From positions 1 to 7,400 of the forward strand of contig JAUHWJ010000076.1 of assembly GCA_030424705.1 (NCBI GenBank): 7,400 bases of DNA. Direction: 5' to 3'. Shown in pieces: positions 1 to 6,033 of this stretch. Within the stretch, counting starts at the first letter, position 1; each line of letters begins with the position of its first letter. Position numbers and translations under genes: made by a program. Under the pieces are notes generated by a model that was given only the letters and a program-made list of their open reading frames with translations, did no database searches and had not been told where the DNA came from. The DNA comes from Alphaproteobacteria bacterium. Lineage in GTDB: Bacteria; Pseudomonadota; Alphaproteobacteria; Rhodobacterales; Rhodobacteraceae.

Positions 1-1359
1 ACCGGCCACTGGCCCGATATCGGCGGCGCCGTCCCCGGCGGCTTCTCCGCCTCCGCCACCGCCGTGGAGCAGGAGGGGCTTCGGCTCCCGCCCGTCAAGC
101 TCTTCAAGAAGGGCGTGCTGGACCGGGAGATCTATTCCATCATCACCTCCAACATCCGCGTGGCGGACCAGCGGATCGGCGACGTGAAGGCGCAGGAAGC
201 CGCGCTCCGCATCGGGGAGGAGCGGCTCGCGGCTCTCCTCGACCGCTACGGGGACGAGACGGTGCGCGCCGCCATCGCCGAGCTTCGCGCCCGCGCGGAG
301 GCGGAGATGCGCGCCCGGATCGCCGAGATACCGGACGGCGAATACCGCTCCGTCGCCTGGATCGACAGCGACGGCGTGGTGGACGCGCCCCTCGCCATCC
401 GCCTCCGGATCGCGAAGGCGGATGGGCGGCTCGTCTTCGACTTCGCGGGGTCGAGCCCGCCCTGCCGCGGGCCGATGAACTCGGTCTGGGCCACCACGCT
501 CTCCTCCGTCCATCTCGCCGTGCGGCACATCTTCCCCGAGGCGCCGCTGAACGCCGGGGCCTTCGCGCCGGTGGAGGTGGTCCGGCCCGAAGGGACCTTC
601 CTTGACGCCCGCTATCCCCGCCCCGTCTCCGGCTGCGCGGCGGAGGTGAGCCAGCGGATCGCGGAGGCGGTGTTCCTCGCCCTCGCCGAAGCCCTCCCCG
701 CGCGGGTGACGGCCGCCCCCGCCGGCACTTCGGGCAACTTCGCCCTCGGCGGGAGTGATCCGCAGCGCGGGCGCGATTTCGTGATGTACCAGATCTCCGG
801 CGGCGGATACGGCGGCTCGGCGGCGGGAGACGGGCTCGCCAACGGCTGCTCGACCATCGGCATCTCCAAGGCGCCGCCCGTCGAAATCATGGAGCAGAAT
901 TTTCCCGTCCTCTACCGCCGCTACGCGCTCCGCGAAGGCTCCGGCGGCGCCGGGGCGCGGCGCGGCGGCTTCGGGCTCGACTATGAGGTGGAGCTCCTGC
1001 GCGGGGAGGCGCGGGCGAGCTTCGTGATGGACCACGGCCGCGCCGGCCCGCCCGGCGTGCGGGGCGGCGAGGCCGGCGCGCCCAACGAGGTGTGCGTGAC
1101 GCGGGGCGGGGAACCCTTCACGCCCCCCCATCTCTCCAAGGCGCAGGACATTCCGCTGGCGCCGGGGGACAGGGTGCGCGTCCGCACGCCCGGCGGCGGC
1201 GGGGACGGAGACCCTTTCGCCCGCGACCCGGCGCTCGTGGCCGAGGATGTGCGCCTAGGCCGCTATGCGGAGGAGGAGGCCGCCCGGCTCTTCGGCGTCG
1301 CCGCGCCGGGCGGAAAGGTCGACGAGGCGGAGACGGCCCGCCTCCGCGCCGCGCGCTGA
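1..1359 (+). CDS. hyuB: Hydantoinase B / oxoprolinase family subunit, C-terminal part (5' end outside window)
   Basis: HyuB-family subunit, the usual partner of HyuA, in ATP-dependent hydrolysis or carboxylation of hydantoin, 5-oxoproline or related cyclic or keto substrates in the cytoplasm. The frame is open from base 1, so the GTG at 64 is internal and the true start lies upstream. The visible 452 residues begin with the family signature H-W-P-D-I-G-G (visible residues 3-9), followed by a QEGLRLPPVKL stretch near 23-33. A glycine-rich SGGGYGG lies at 266-272, and the C-terminal TPGGGGDGDP at 396-405 is typical of HyuB. Full-length members are about 550-600 aa, so roughly 100-140 residues are missing. 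hyuA and any transporter genes would be expected upstream. The substrate cannot be told from the sequence. The stop lies only 3 nt from the end of the convergent bfr gene. Family assignment is confident; specific activity is not. Confidence 0.9.
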   Translation, partial: TGHWPDIGGAVPGGFSASATAVEQEGLRLPPVKLFKKGVLDREIYSIITSNIRVADQRIGDVKAQEAALRIGEERLAALLDRYGDETVRAAIAELRARAEAEMRARIAEIPDGEYRSVAWIDSDGVVDAPLAIRLRIAKADGRLVFDFAGSSPPCRGPMNSVWATTLSSVHLAVRHIFPEAPLNAGAFAPVEVVRPEGTFLDARYPRPVSGCAAEVSQRIAEAVFLALAEALPARVTAAPAGTSGNFALGGSDPQRGRDFVMYQISGGGYGGSAAGDGLANGCSTIGISKAPPVEIMEQNFPVLYRRYALREGSGGAGARRGGFGLDYEVELLRGEARASFVMDHGRAGPPGVRGGEAGAPNEVCVTRGGEPFTPPHLSKAQDIPLAPGDRVRVRTPGGGGDGDPFARDPALVAEDVRLGRYAEEEAARLFGVAAPGGKVDEAETARLRAAR

Positions 1360-1362
1360 GCC

Positions 1363-1851
1363 TCAGGCCTCGGGCGTATCCGCGCTGTCGGCGTTGAGGA
1401 GGTGATACTTCTCCTCGCCCATCTTCGCGATCAGGTCGAGCTGCGTCTCGATGAAGTCGATGTGGTGCTCCTCGTCCGCGAGCAATTCCTCGAAGAGCGC
1501 CTTGGAGACATAGTCGCCCACCTTCTCGCAATAGGCCCGCGCCTCCTTGTAGAGCGCATGGGCGTCATGCTCGGCGGCGAGGTCGCATTCCAGCGTCTCC
1601 TTCACAGTCTCGCCGATGCGGAGCGGGTCGAGCGACTGGAGGTTCGGATGGCCTTCGAGGAAGATGATCCGGTCCATCAGCTTGTCCGCGTGGTGCATCT
1701 CCTCGACGCTCTCCTCGCGGCTCTTCTTCGCCAGCTTGCCGACGCCCCAATCCGCCTGAAGCCGGTAATGCAGCCAGTACTGGTTGATCGCCGTGAGCTC
1801 GGAGCGGAGCGCGCGGTTGAGATATTCGATGACCTTAGGGTCGCCCTTCAT
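1363..1851 (-). CDS. bfr: Bacterioferritin
   Basis: Bacterioferritin, a heme-binding 24-mer iron-storage protein that oxidises Fe(II) at a di-iron ferroxidase centre and stores ferric mineral in the cytoplasm. The 162-aa length is normal. All ferroxidase ligands are at their canonical positions: E18, E51, H54, E94, E127 and H130. M52, the axial heme ligand between subunits, is also present, so it should be a true Bfr rather than a heme-free ferritin. The ATG is preceded by AAAGGA about 6 nt upstream. This ribosome binding site lies inside the 3' end of bfd, and the two genes overlap by 17 nt, which suggests translational coupling. It is the last gene of the iron operon. Its stop is almost back to back with the hyuB stop, leaving no space for an intrinsic terminator between them. 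Confidence 0.97.
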   Translation of the reverse strand: MKGDPKVIEYLNRALRSELTAINQYWLHYRLQADWGVGKLAKKSREESVEEMHHADKLMDRIIFLEGHPNLQSLDPLRIGETVKETLECDLAAEHDAHALYKEARAYCEKVGDYVSKALFEELLADEEHHIDFIETQLDLIAKMGEEKYHLLNADSADTPEA

Positions 1852-2092
1852 GCACTGTCCTTTCAGTCCTGCCGCTGCGGAGGTTCCGCAATTCGGTCGG
1901 TATGGTCGATTTCAGCTCGTCGCGCATCGTGGCGACGAAGAGGCTGACGCAGCCGCCGCAATCCGGCCTGCGCCCGAGCGCGCGATAGACCTTGCCGGGT
2001 GTGACGACCGTATCCGGGTCGGAGGCGCGCATCCACGCGACGGCGGCGCGCACCTCCCGGTCGGTGATCCCGGCGCAGGAGCAGAGGATCAT
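1835..2092 (-). CDS. bfd: Bacterioferritin-associated ferredoxin
   Basis: Bfd-type [2Fe-2S] ferredoxin. In the studied family members it docks at the bacterioferritin heme and passes electrons inward, so ferric iron is reduced and released. The four cluster cysteines are visible as C4-x-C6 and C45-x-x-C48, the BFD-like [2Fe-2S] arrangement, inside a compact helical domain of about 65 residues. At 85 aa it is some 20 residues longer than the 64-aa E. coli protein. The extra tail after about residue 63 is basic and polar, and its codons carry the ribosome binding site and start of bfr. The ATG has GAGG about 5 nt upstream, and hemP ends 7 nt before it. Adjacency to bfr supports the function strongly. 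Confidence 0.95.
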   Translation of the reverse strand: MILCSCAGITDREVRAAVAWMRASDPDTVVTPGKVYRALGRRPDCGGCVSLFVATMRDELKSTIPTELRNLRSGRTERTVHEGRP

Positions 2093-2099
2093 CGCGGCC

Positions 2100-2279
2100 T
2101 CATTTCGTGAGCAGGAGCTTCCCCTGCCGCGTGATGCGGAGGAGGTAGGCCTGATCCCCCAGCCGGATCACCGCCCGCTGCCCGCCCTCGGTCAGCGTCT
2201 CGGCGTCATGCACCGGGTCGCCCGGATGCGCCTCGGGGGAGACGGGGGCGTAGCTGCGGGGAAAGGTCATCTGGTTCAT
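2100..2279 (-). CDS. hemP: Hemin uptake protein HemP
   Basis: Small HemP/HmuP-family protein, 59 aa, found by hand translation of the minus strand. The C-terminal half carries the family signature: a hydrophobic beta strand (AVIRLGDQAYLLRIT, about residues 36-50) followed by RQGKLLLTK at the very C terminus. The N-terminal 25 residues are proline-rich and probably disordered. The family sits in heme-uptake loci. In Bradyrhizobium HmuP acts with Irr as a co-activator of heme receptor genes, so a regulatory role is possible here, but that is transfer by family. The ATG at 2279 has GGGAG about 8 nt upstream and overlaps the previous stop as ATGA; M4 (2270) is an alternative start. The TGA lies 7 nt before bfd. 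No heme receptor or ABC transporter is visible in the window. Confidence 0.9.
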   Translation of the reverse strand: MNQMTFPRSYAPVSPEAHPGDPVHDAETLTEGGQRAVIRLGDQAYLLRITRQGKLLLTK

Positions 2280-2413
2280 CGCGTCTCTCCCGCCGGCTTC
2301 AGCAGGTCCATCAGCCGCTCGAGGCCGAAATCCTGCGCCAGTTCGGCGCCCGTCTCGGGGCTGAAGAGTTCGCGCCGGTCGGGCGGCGGCGCCGTCGTCT
2401 CGTCTCGGTTCAT
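2276..2413 (-). CDS. Unrecognised 45-aa protein, first gene of the iron operon
   Basis: Short open frame on the minus strand, translated by hand; I do not recognise its family. It has three signs of being a real gene. AAGGA sits about 7 nt before the ATG. Its TGA overlaps the hemP ATG as ATGA. It directly follows a promoter-like sequence with nothing else between. The product starts polar and proline-rich (MNRDETTAPPPDRR). It continues as ELFSPETGAELAQDFG and then an amphipathic-looking LERLMDLLKP helix. There are no cysteines or histidines, no signal peptide and no membrane segment, so a metal-binding or membrane role has no direct support. It could be a small regulator or partner of the downstream proteins, or merely a leader ORF that delivers ribosomes to hemP. 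Confidence 0.7.
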   Translation of the reverse strand: MNRDETTAPPPDRRELFSPETGAELAQDFGLERLMDLLKPAGETR

Positions 2414-2448
2414 CGGAGGGTCCTTTCCTCTTTCGATTCGGGCTCCCC

Positions 2449-2463
2449 CGGAGGCCGGCTCCG
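2449..2463 (-). other. Small GC-rich hairpin in the iron-operon leader
   Basis: In the predicted untranslated leader the message can form a 5-bp stem, CGGAG with CTCCG, around a CCGGC loop. A second CTCCG lies immediately before the first ATG of the operon (2414-2418), so the same CGGAG arm could pair there instead. The arms are short and the region is GC-rich, so this may be chance. Confidence 0.25.
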
Positions 2464-2488
2464 TGCGCCGGTCAGGGTGGCTTCGAAT

Positions 2489-2516
2489 ACCTTAGTGAAA
2501 CACTCTGACTTGTCAA
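2489..2516 (-). promoter_or_regulatory. Sigma70-like promoter of the 45-aa ORF-hemP-bfd-bfr operon
   Basis: On the minus strand a perfect -35 box, TTGACA (2511-2516), is followed by a 16-nt spacer and a weak -10 candidate, TAAGGT (2489-2494). Transcription would start near 2480, giving a leader of about 65-70 nt before the first ATG at 2413. The patch is far richer in A/T than its surroundings. Two small dyads overlap it: TGAC-TT-GTCA (2506-2515) on the -35 box and AGTG-AAA-CACT (2494-2504) in the spacer, both plausible operator half-sites. Iron-responsive control (Irr, RirA, IscR or Fur type) is expected from the genes, but I cannot match these dyads with certainty to a known consensus. Confidence 0.6.
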
Positions 2517-2528
2517 TCGCTCTCGCAC

Positions 2529-2556
2529 TTGCGCAGGGCGCGGGGCGCCCTAGGTT
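2529..2556 (+). promoter_or_regulatory. Promoter of the MAPEG-pmbA-cysQ operon
   Basis: TTGCGC (2529-2534), a 16-nt spacer and TAGGTT (2551-2556) form an alphaproteobacterial housekeeping-type promoter. Transcription would start near 2563 and leave about 20 nt of leader with the MAPEG ribosome binding site. The spacer consists largely of a perfect inverted repeat (2535-2551). The -35 box lies 12 bp from the -35 of the divergent iron operon, so a regulator bound between them could affect both. Confidence 0.5.
2535..2551. repeat. Perfect 17-bp inverted repeat in the promoter spacer
   Basis: AGGGCGC-GGG-GCGCCCT has 7-bp arms and a 3-nt centre. It fills the space between the proposed -35 and -10 boxes of the plus-strand promoter. 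That is a classic place for a repressor site, but every arm base except the outermost A/T pair is G or C, so chance in this GC-rich genome is not excluded. Confidence 0.4.
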
Positions 2557-2582
2557 GCGCCCGACCATTCGGGAGACGATCC

Positions 2583-2981
2583 ATGACGCCGCCGCTCCTC
2601 TCCGCCCTTTATGCGGGGCTCAACGCGCTCATCCTTCTCTGGCTGGCCGTGGCCGTGATCCGCCGGCGCGGGGCGCTGAAGCTCAGCCTCGGCGACGGCG
2701 GGGACAAGGAGATGGAGCGTGTGATTCGCGGCCACGCCAATGCGGCGGAGACGATGCCGATCGCCCTCATCCTGCTCGCGCTCGCGGAGATGACCGGCGG
2801 GCCTTCCGTCGCGATCCATGCGGCGGGGCTCACGCTCACGCTCGGGCGGCTCCTCCACGGCCTGCATTTCGCGGCTGGCGGGCCGGGGACTTTCCGGATT
2901 GTCGGCATGGCGGCGACGCTGATCTCCACCGCCCTCCTCGCGCTCGGCCTTACGGCGCATTCGCTGGCGCGCCTCCTGTGA
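2583..2981 (+). CDS. MAPEG-family membrane protein
   Basis: Small integral membrane protein of the MAPEG family (membrane-associated proteins in eicosanoid and glutathione metabolism). Bacterial members are often annotated as glutathione-transferase-like but mostly lack tested substrates. The 132-aa product has four likely membrane helices, at about residues 5-26, 58-70, 75-92 and 106-127. The family signature R49-G-H-A-N-A-A-E-T-M-P59 sits between helices 1 and 2. The start chosen is ATG at 2583, with GGGAGA 6 nt upstream and the protein beginning just before helix 1. A TTG at 2529 would add an Arg-rich tail and lies within the proposed promoter, so I reject it. The TGA overlaps the pmbA start as GTGA. 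Specific activity is unknown. Confidence 0.9.
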   Translation: MTPPLLSALYAGLNALILLWLAVAVIRRRGALKLSLGDGGDKEMERVIRGHANAAETMPIALILLALAEMTGGPSVAIHAAGLTLTLGRLLHGLHFAAGGPGTFRIVGMAATLISTALLALGLTAHSLARLL

Positions 2982-4315
2982 CCGGCGCGGAGCTTGCCGA
3001 GAGGCTGATCGAGGCCGCCCGGCGCGCGGGCGCCGACGCGGCGGACGCGCTCGCCGTCTCCTCGCGCGACGTCTCCGTCTCGGTGCGCGGCGGCGCGCTG
3101 GAGGAGGCGGAGAGCGCGGAGAGTCTCGACTACGGCCTCCGCGCCCTCGTCGGCCGACGTCAGGCCTGCGTCTCCGCTTCCGACCCGTCCGACGCGGCGC
3201 TGGAGGAGGTCGCCGCCCGCGCCGTCGCCATGGCCCGCGCCGCGCCGGAGGATCCGCATTGCGGCCTGCCGGAGGGCGGATTGGCGGACCTTTCCCGCCT
3301 TCCCGACCTCGACATCGAGGACCATGCGGAACCGCCCCTTCCCGCCATGCTGAAGGCGATGGCCGCGGAGGCGGAGGCGGCGGCCCTCGCCGTCGCCGGC
3401 GTCGCGCAGGCGGAGAGCGCGGGCGCGGGATGGCGGCGCTCCGACATCGCCTATGCAGCGACGAACGGTTTTTCAGGCGCCTACCCCCGCACCGGCGCCT
3501 CGCTCTCCGTCTCCGCCGTGGCGGGCGAGGGGCTGGGGATGGAGACGGATTACGAATACGCCTCCCGCACCCATTTCGCGGACCTGCCGCCCCCGGCGGA
3601 AATCGGCGGGACGGCAGGCGCCCGCGCCGCCGCGCGGCTCAACCCGCGTCGGGCGAAGACCGGGGCCTGGCCCGTGCTCTTCGACCGGCGGGTTTCCGGC
3701 TCGCTCGTCGGCCATGTCCTCGGCGCGATCAACGGCTCCGCCGTCGCCCGCGGCGCGAGCTGGCTGAAGGACCGGATGGGGGAGCGCATCCTGCCCCCCG
3801 GCTTCACCATCACCGACGACCCGCACCGCCGCCGCGCCTCCGGCTCCCGCCCGTTCGACGGGGAGGGGATGGCGCTTTCCGCCCGGAAGCTCGTCGATGA
3901 CGGCGTGCTCGCGGGCTGGACGCTGGACAGCGCCACGGCCCGCCGCCTCGGCCTCCCCGCGCCGGGCGGCGCGCGGCGCGGCGTCGGCGGCCCGCCCTCG
4001 CCGGGGACCTCCACGCTGGACCTCTCCGAAGGCGCTGAGACGGCGGAGGAACTGATCCGCGCGATGGGGGAGGGGTTGATCGTCACCTCGATGATCGGCT
4101 CCTCGATCTCCGCCACGACCGGCGCCTACAGTCGCGGGGCCGCGGGCTTCTGGGTGGAGGGCGGGGAGATCGCCTTTCCGGTGAACGAGCTGACCATCGC
4201 CGGCTCCCTCCCCGACTTCCTCCTCCGGATGCGGGCCGCGAACGATGCGGACCGGACGCGCGGCGTCATCGCGCCGAGCCTTCTTGTCGAGGGGCTCACC
4301 ATTGCCTCCGGCTGA
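2978..4315 (+). CDS. pmbA: TldE/PmbA-type subunit of the TldD-TldE metalloprotease
   Basis: PmbA (TldE), partner of TldD in a cytoplasmic heteromeric protease that, in E. coli, matures microcin B17 and degrades the CcdA antitoxin. The 445-aa length matches E. coli PmbA (about 450). The N-terminal domain shows the family pattern around residues 33-70 (VSVRGGALEEAE, then YGLRALVGRRQA). The C-terminal beta domain carries TGAYSRGAAGFWVE at 381-394 and EIAFPVNELTIAG at 397-409. There is no HExxxH zinc motif, as expected for TldE; TldD supplies the catalytic site and must be encoded elsewhere. The GTG start at 2978 overlaps the MAPEG stop and has no good ribosome binding site of its own, so it probably depends on coupling. 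The frame stays open back to 2477, but that part would overlap MAPEG and the promoter, and its translation is unlike the family. Confidence 0.93.
   Translation: MTGAELAERLIEAARRAGADAADALAVSSRDVSVSVRGGALEEAESAESLDYGLRALVGRRQACVSASDPSDAALEEVAARAVAMARAAPEDPHCGLPEGGLADLSRLPDLDIEDHAEPPLPAMLKAMAAEAEAAALAVAGVAQAESAGAGWRRSDIAYAATNGFSGAYPRTGASLSVSAVAGEGLGMETDYEYASRTHFADLPPPAEIGGTAGARAAARLNPRRAKTGAWPVLFDRRVSGSLVGHVLGAINGSAVARGASWLKDRMGERILPPGFTITDDPHRRRASGSRPFDGEGMALSARKLVDDGVLAGWTLDSATARRLGLPAPGGARRGVGGPPSPGTSTLDLSEGAETAEELIRAMGEGLIVTSMIGSSISATTGAYSRGAAGFWVEGGEIAFPVNELTIAGSLPDFLLRMRAANDADRTRGVIAPSLLVEGLTIASG
4289..4304 (+). promoter_or_regulatory. Ribosome binding site deciding the TTG start of cysQ
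   Basis: GAGGGG (4289-4294) precedes TTG (4302-4304) by 7 nt, inside the last codons of pmbA. This is the best start signal for the phosphatase and the reason for preferring TTG to the upstream ATG at 4245. Confidence 0.7.
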
Positions 4316-5090
4316 GGGCGACCTCCCGCTCCTCCTCGATCACGCCCGCGCGGCGGGGGAGATCGCGCGGCGGCATCACCGCAAGGATGTCCTGACCTGG
4401 GAGAAGGAGGGCGGCGCCGGGCCGGTCACGGCGGCCGATCTCGAGATCGACGCCATGCTCCGCTCCCGCCTCCTCGCCGCCCGGCCCGGCTATGGCTGGC
4501 TTTCGGAGGAGACGGAGGACAATGCGGCGCGGCTCGCGCATGAGCGGGTGTTCATCGTGGACCCGATCGACGGCACCCGCTCCTTCATGCGGGGGGAGGA
4601 CACGTTCTGCCACGCCCTCGCCGTGGCCGAGGCGGGGGAGATCGTCGCGGCGGCGGCCTATTTCCCGATCCGGGACGAGATGTTCTGGGCCGTGAAGGGC
4701 GGCGGCGCCTTCCGGAACGGGGAGCGGCTCGCAGTCTCCTCCCGCATCGAGATCGACGGCGCCTCCGCGCTCGCCGGGCGGGCGCAGGTCGTCCCCTCCT
4801 CCTGGCCCGGCGGGGCACCGCCGGTCAGGCGGGAATTCCGCAACTCGCTCGTCTACCGCCACTGCCTCGTCGCCTCCGGAAGGTTCGACCTCGCCTTCAC
4901 GCTCCGCCCGGCCTGGGAATGGGACGTGGCGGCGGGAGAGCTGATCGCCGCCGAGGCGGGCGCGACCGTCTCCACCGCGAAGGGCGGCGCCTGGCGCTAC
5001 AACGCCGCCGAGCCGCGGATGCCGGGCGTCGTCGTCGGCCCCGCGGCGCTCCATGCGGACATTCTGGCGCGGCTCAAGCCGGCGGCGTGA
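4302..5090 (+). CDS. cysQ: CysQ-like 3'(2'),5'-bisphosphate nucleotidase / inositol monophosphatase family
   Basis: Mg2+-dependent, Li+-sensitive-type phosphatase of the inositol monophosphatase superfamily. The likely role is hydrolysis of 3'-phosphoadenosine 5'-phosphate to AMP, which relieves by-product inhibition of sulfate assimilation. Visible metal-site motifs are PVTAADLEID (41-50), SEE (68-70), DPIDGT (87-92) and WDVAAGE (207-213), all intact. The 262-aa length is normal. The start is TTG at 4302 with GAGGGG 7 nt upstream, inside the end of pmbA (14-nt overlap). An ATG at 4245 would add 19 Arg/Ser-rich residues and lacks a ribosome binding site. Substrate choice between PAP and inositol or other sugar phosphates cannot be decided from motifs, so the symbol is provisional. 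Confidence 0.85.
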   Translation: MPPAEGDLPLLLDHARAAGEIARRHHRKDVLTWEKEGGAGPVTAADLEIDAMLRSRLLAARPGYGWLSEETEDNAARLAHERVFIVDPIDGTRSFMRGEDTFCHALAVAEAGEIVAAAAYFPIRDEMFWAVKGGGAFRNGERLAVSSRIEIDGASALAGRAQVVPSSWPGGAPPVRREFRNSLVYRHCLVASGRFDLAFTLRPAWEWDVAAGELIAAEAGATVSTAKGGAWRYNAAEPRMPGVVVGPAALHADILARLKPAA

Positions 5091-5168
5091 GACTTGCACA
5101 CGAGGTGCATAGGGGTCACTCGATTGAAATAAAATGATAATCCAAGGTACGGCTCCGCCGCCCGCGGC
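5091..5168. other. Convergent intergenic region with a small hairpin and AT-rich patch
   Basis: This 78-bp gap separates the ends of cysQ and the universal stress gene. Five bases after the cysQ stop begins a perfect short inverted repeat, TGCAC-ACGAG-GTGCA (5095-5109), with no T run after it. Then comes an AT-rich stretch (about 5121-5143), unusual for this window. Next to the stress-gene stop lies GCCGC-CC-GCGGC (5157-5168). On the minus strand the AT-rich patch follows this stem about 13 nt later, so a weak terminator is conceivable. Neither stem is a convincing intrinsic terminator, and I see no gene here. Confidence 0.4.
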
Positions 5169-6017
5169 TCAGCGGTGGACCAGCGCCGGCACGCGGCAGG
5201 TGCGGATCAGCTCCGCCGTTACGCTGCCGACGACGAGGGTGCGCAGGCGCGAATGGCCATAGGCGCCCATCACAAGCATCCCAGCCCCCGTCTCCTCGAC
5301 CGCCGCGCCGATGACCTTCACGGGCTCGCCCGGCGCAATGCGCCCCGTCGCCTCCAGCCCCCCGGCCCGCAGCAGCGTCAACGCGCTTTCCAGAAGCCGC
5401 CGCGTCTCCTCCGTCTCGGCTCCCGCCGTCACCACCTCGAAGGCGACGCCGCGAGAGAGCGGGGAGCGGGAGACGGCGTCCAGCGCCTTCATCGAGCCCG
5501 AGCGCCCGTCGAAGGCGACCACTGCGCGCTGGATCGGGCGGAAGGCCCGCGCCGCGATGAGGACGGGCAAATGGCTCGCCCGGATCATCCGCTCCAGATT
5601 GGAGCCGAGATGCAGCTTTGCGAAATCCGCGGCCTCGCCGCGCTTGCCGATGACGACAAGGTCCGCCGCCGCCTCCCGCGCCGCGATCTCCTCCAGCAGG
5701 TCTCCGGTGCGGAGCGCGGCCGATACGGGGCCCGCCCCCGCCGCCTCCGCCCGCGCGCGGAGCGCGTCGAGCCCCAGCCGGGCGCTTTGCTGGAGGAGGC
5801 GGAACCGCTCTTCGTCCAGCGTCGCGAGGCGTTCGAGCAGCGCCGTGCGCCCATCGGCCCCGACGCGCCCGCTGAGGTCGCGCGGTGCGCTGTCCTTGCG
5901 CCCCAGCACCTGGAGAAACTCGATCTCCGCGCCGAGTCCCTTCGCCGCCCAGGCGGCATGGTCCGCCACGCTTTCGGCGTAGACGGATCCGTCGACACAG
6001 GCGAGAATTCGGGTCAT
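5169..6017 (-). CDS. Tandem-domain universal stress protein (UspA family)
   Basis: Cytoplasmic protein of 282 aa made of two fused Usp domains (about residues 1-157 and 162-282), which usually fold as an intramolecular dimer. The second domain has the full ATP-binding pattern G251-x2-G254-x9-G264-S265, with D170 in the first strand. The first domain has D9 and a near match, G124-x2-G127-x10-G138-S139, one residue longer than canonical. ATP binding is therefore likely in domain 2 and uncertain in domain 1. The ATG has AGGGG about 7 nt upstream, and the gene begins 16 nt after the SulP stop, so the two are probably co-transcribed. That context suggests a stress or energy sensor working with the permease, which is inference. 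No kinase or enzyme motif is seen. Confidence 0.92.
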   Translation of the reverse strand: MTRILACVDGSVYAESVADHAAWAAKGLGAEIEFLQVLGRKDSAPRDLSGRVGADGRTALLERLATLDEERFRLLQQSARLGLDALRARAEAAGAGPVSAALRTGDLLEEIAAREAAADLVVIGKRGEAADFAKLHLGSNLERMIRASHLPVLIAARAFRPIQRAVVAFDGRSGSMKALDAVSRSPLSRGVAFEVVTAGAETEETRRLLESALTLLRAGGLEATGRIAPGEPVKVIGAAVEETGAGMLVMGAYGHSRLRTLVVGSVTAELIRTCRVPALVHR

Positions 6018-6033
6018 TTCTTCACCCCTGCGG

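Noticed and set aside
64..66. GTG at 64 as the start of hyuB
   Set aside because: The frame is open to base 1 and the residues before 64 carry the conserved HWPDIGG motif, so this is an internal valine.
1402..1947. Plus-strand open frame opposite bacterioferritin
   Set aside because: It mirrors bfr codons, lacks family features, and bfr has all its ligands intact.
2477..2977. Upstream extension of the pmbA frame to 2477
   Set aside because: It would overlap the whole MAPEG gene and the divergent promoters in another frame, its product is Arg/Ala/Pro-rich and unlike PmbA, and the GTG at 2978 gives the normal family length.
4245..4301. ATG at 4245 as the start of the phosphatase
   Set aside because: It adds 19 Arg/Ser-rich residues from pmbA codons and has no ribosome binding site; TTG at 4302 has GAGGGG at good spacing.
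5124..5141. Promoter in the AT-rich patch (GATAAT at 5136-5141)
   Set aside because: No -35 box lies at proper spacing, and both flanking genes end here, so nothing would be transcribed from it.
5157..5168. GCCGC-CC-GCGGC as an intrinsic terminator for the stress gene
   Set aside because: The stem is short with a 2-nt loop too tight to close fully, and no T run follows directly; kept only as a remark in the intergenic entry.
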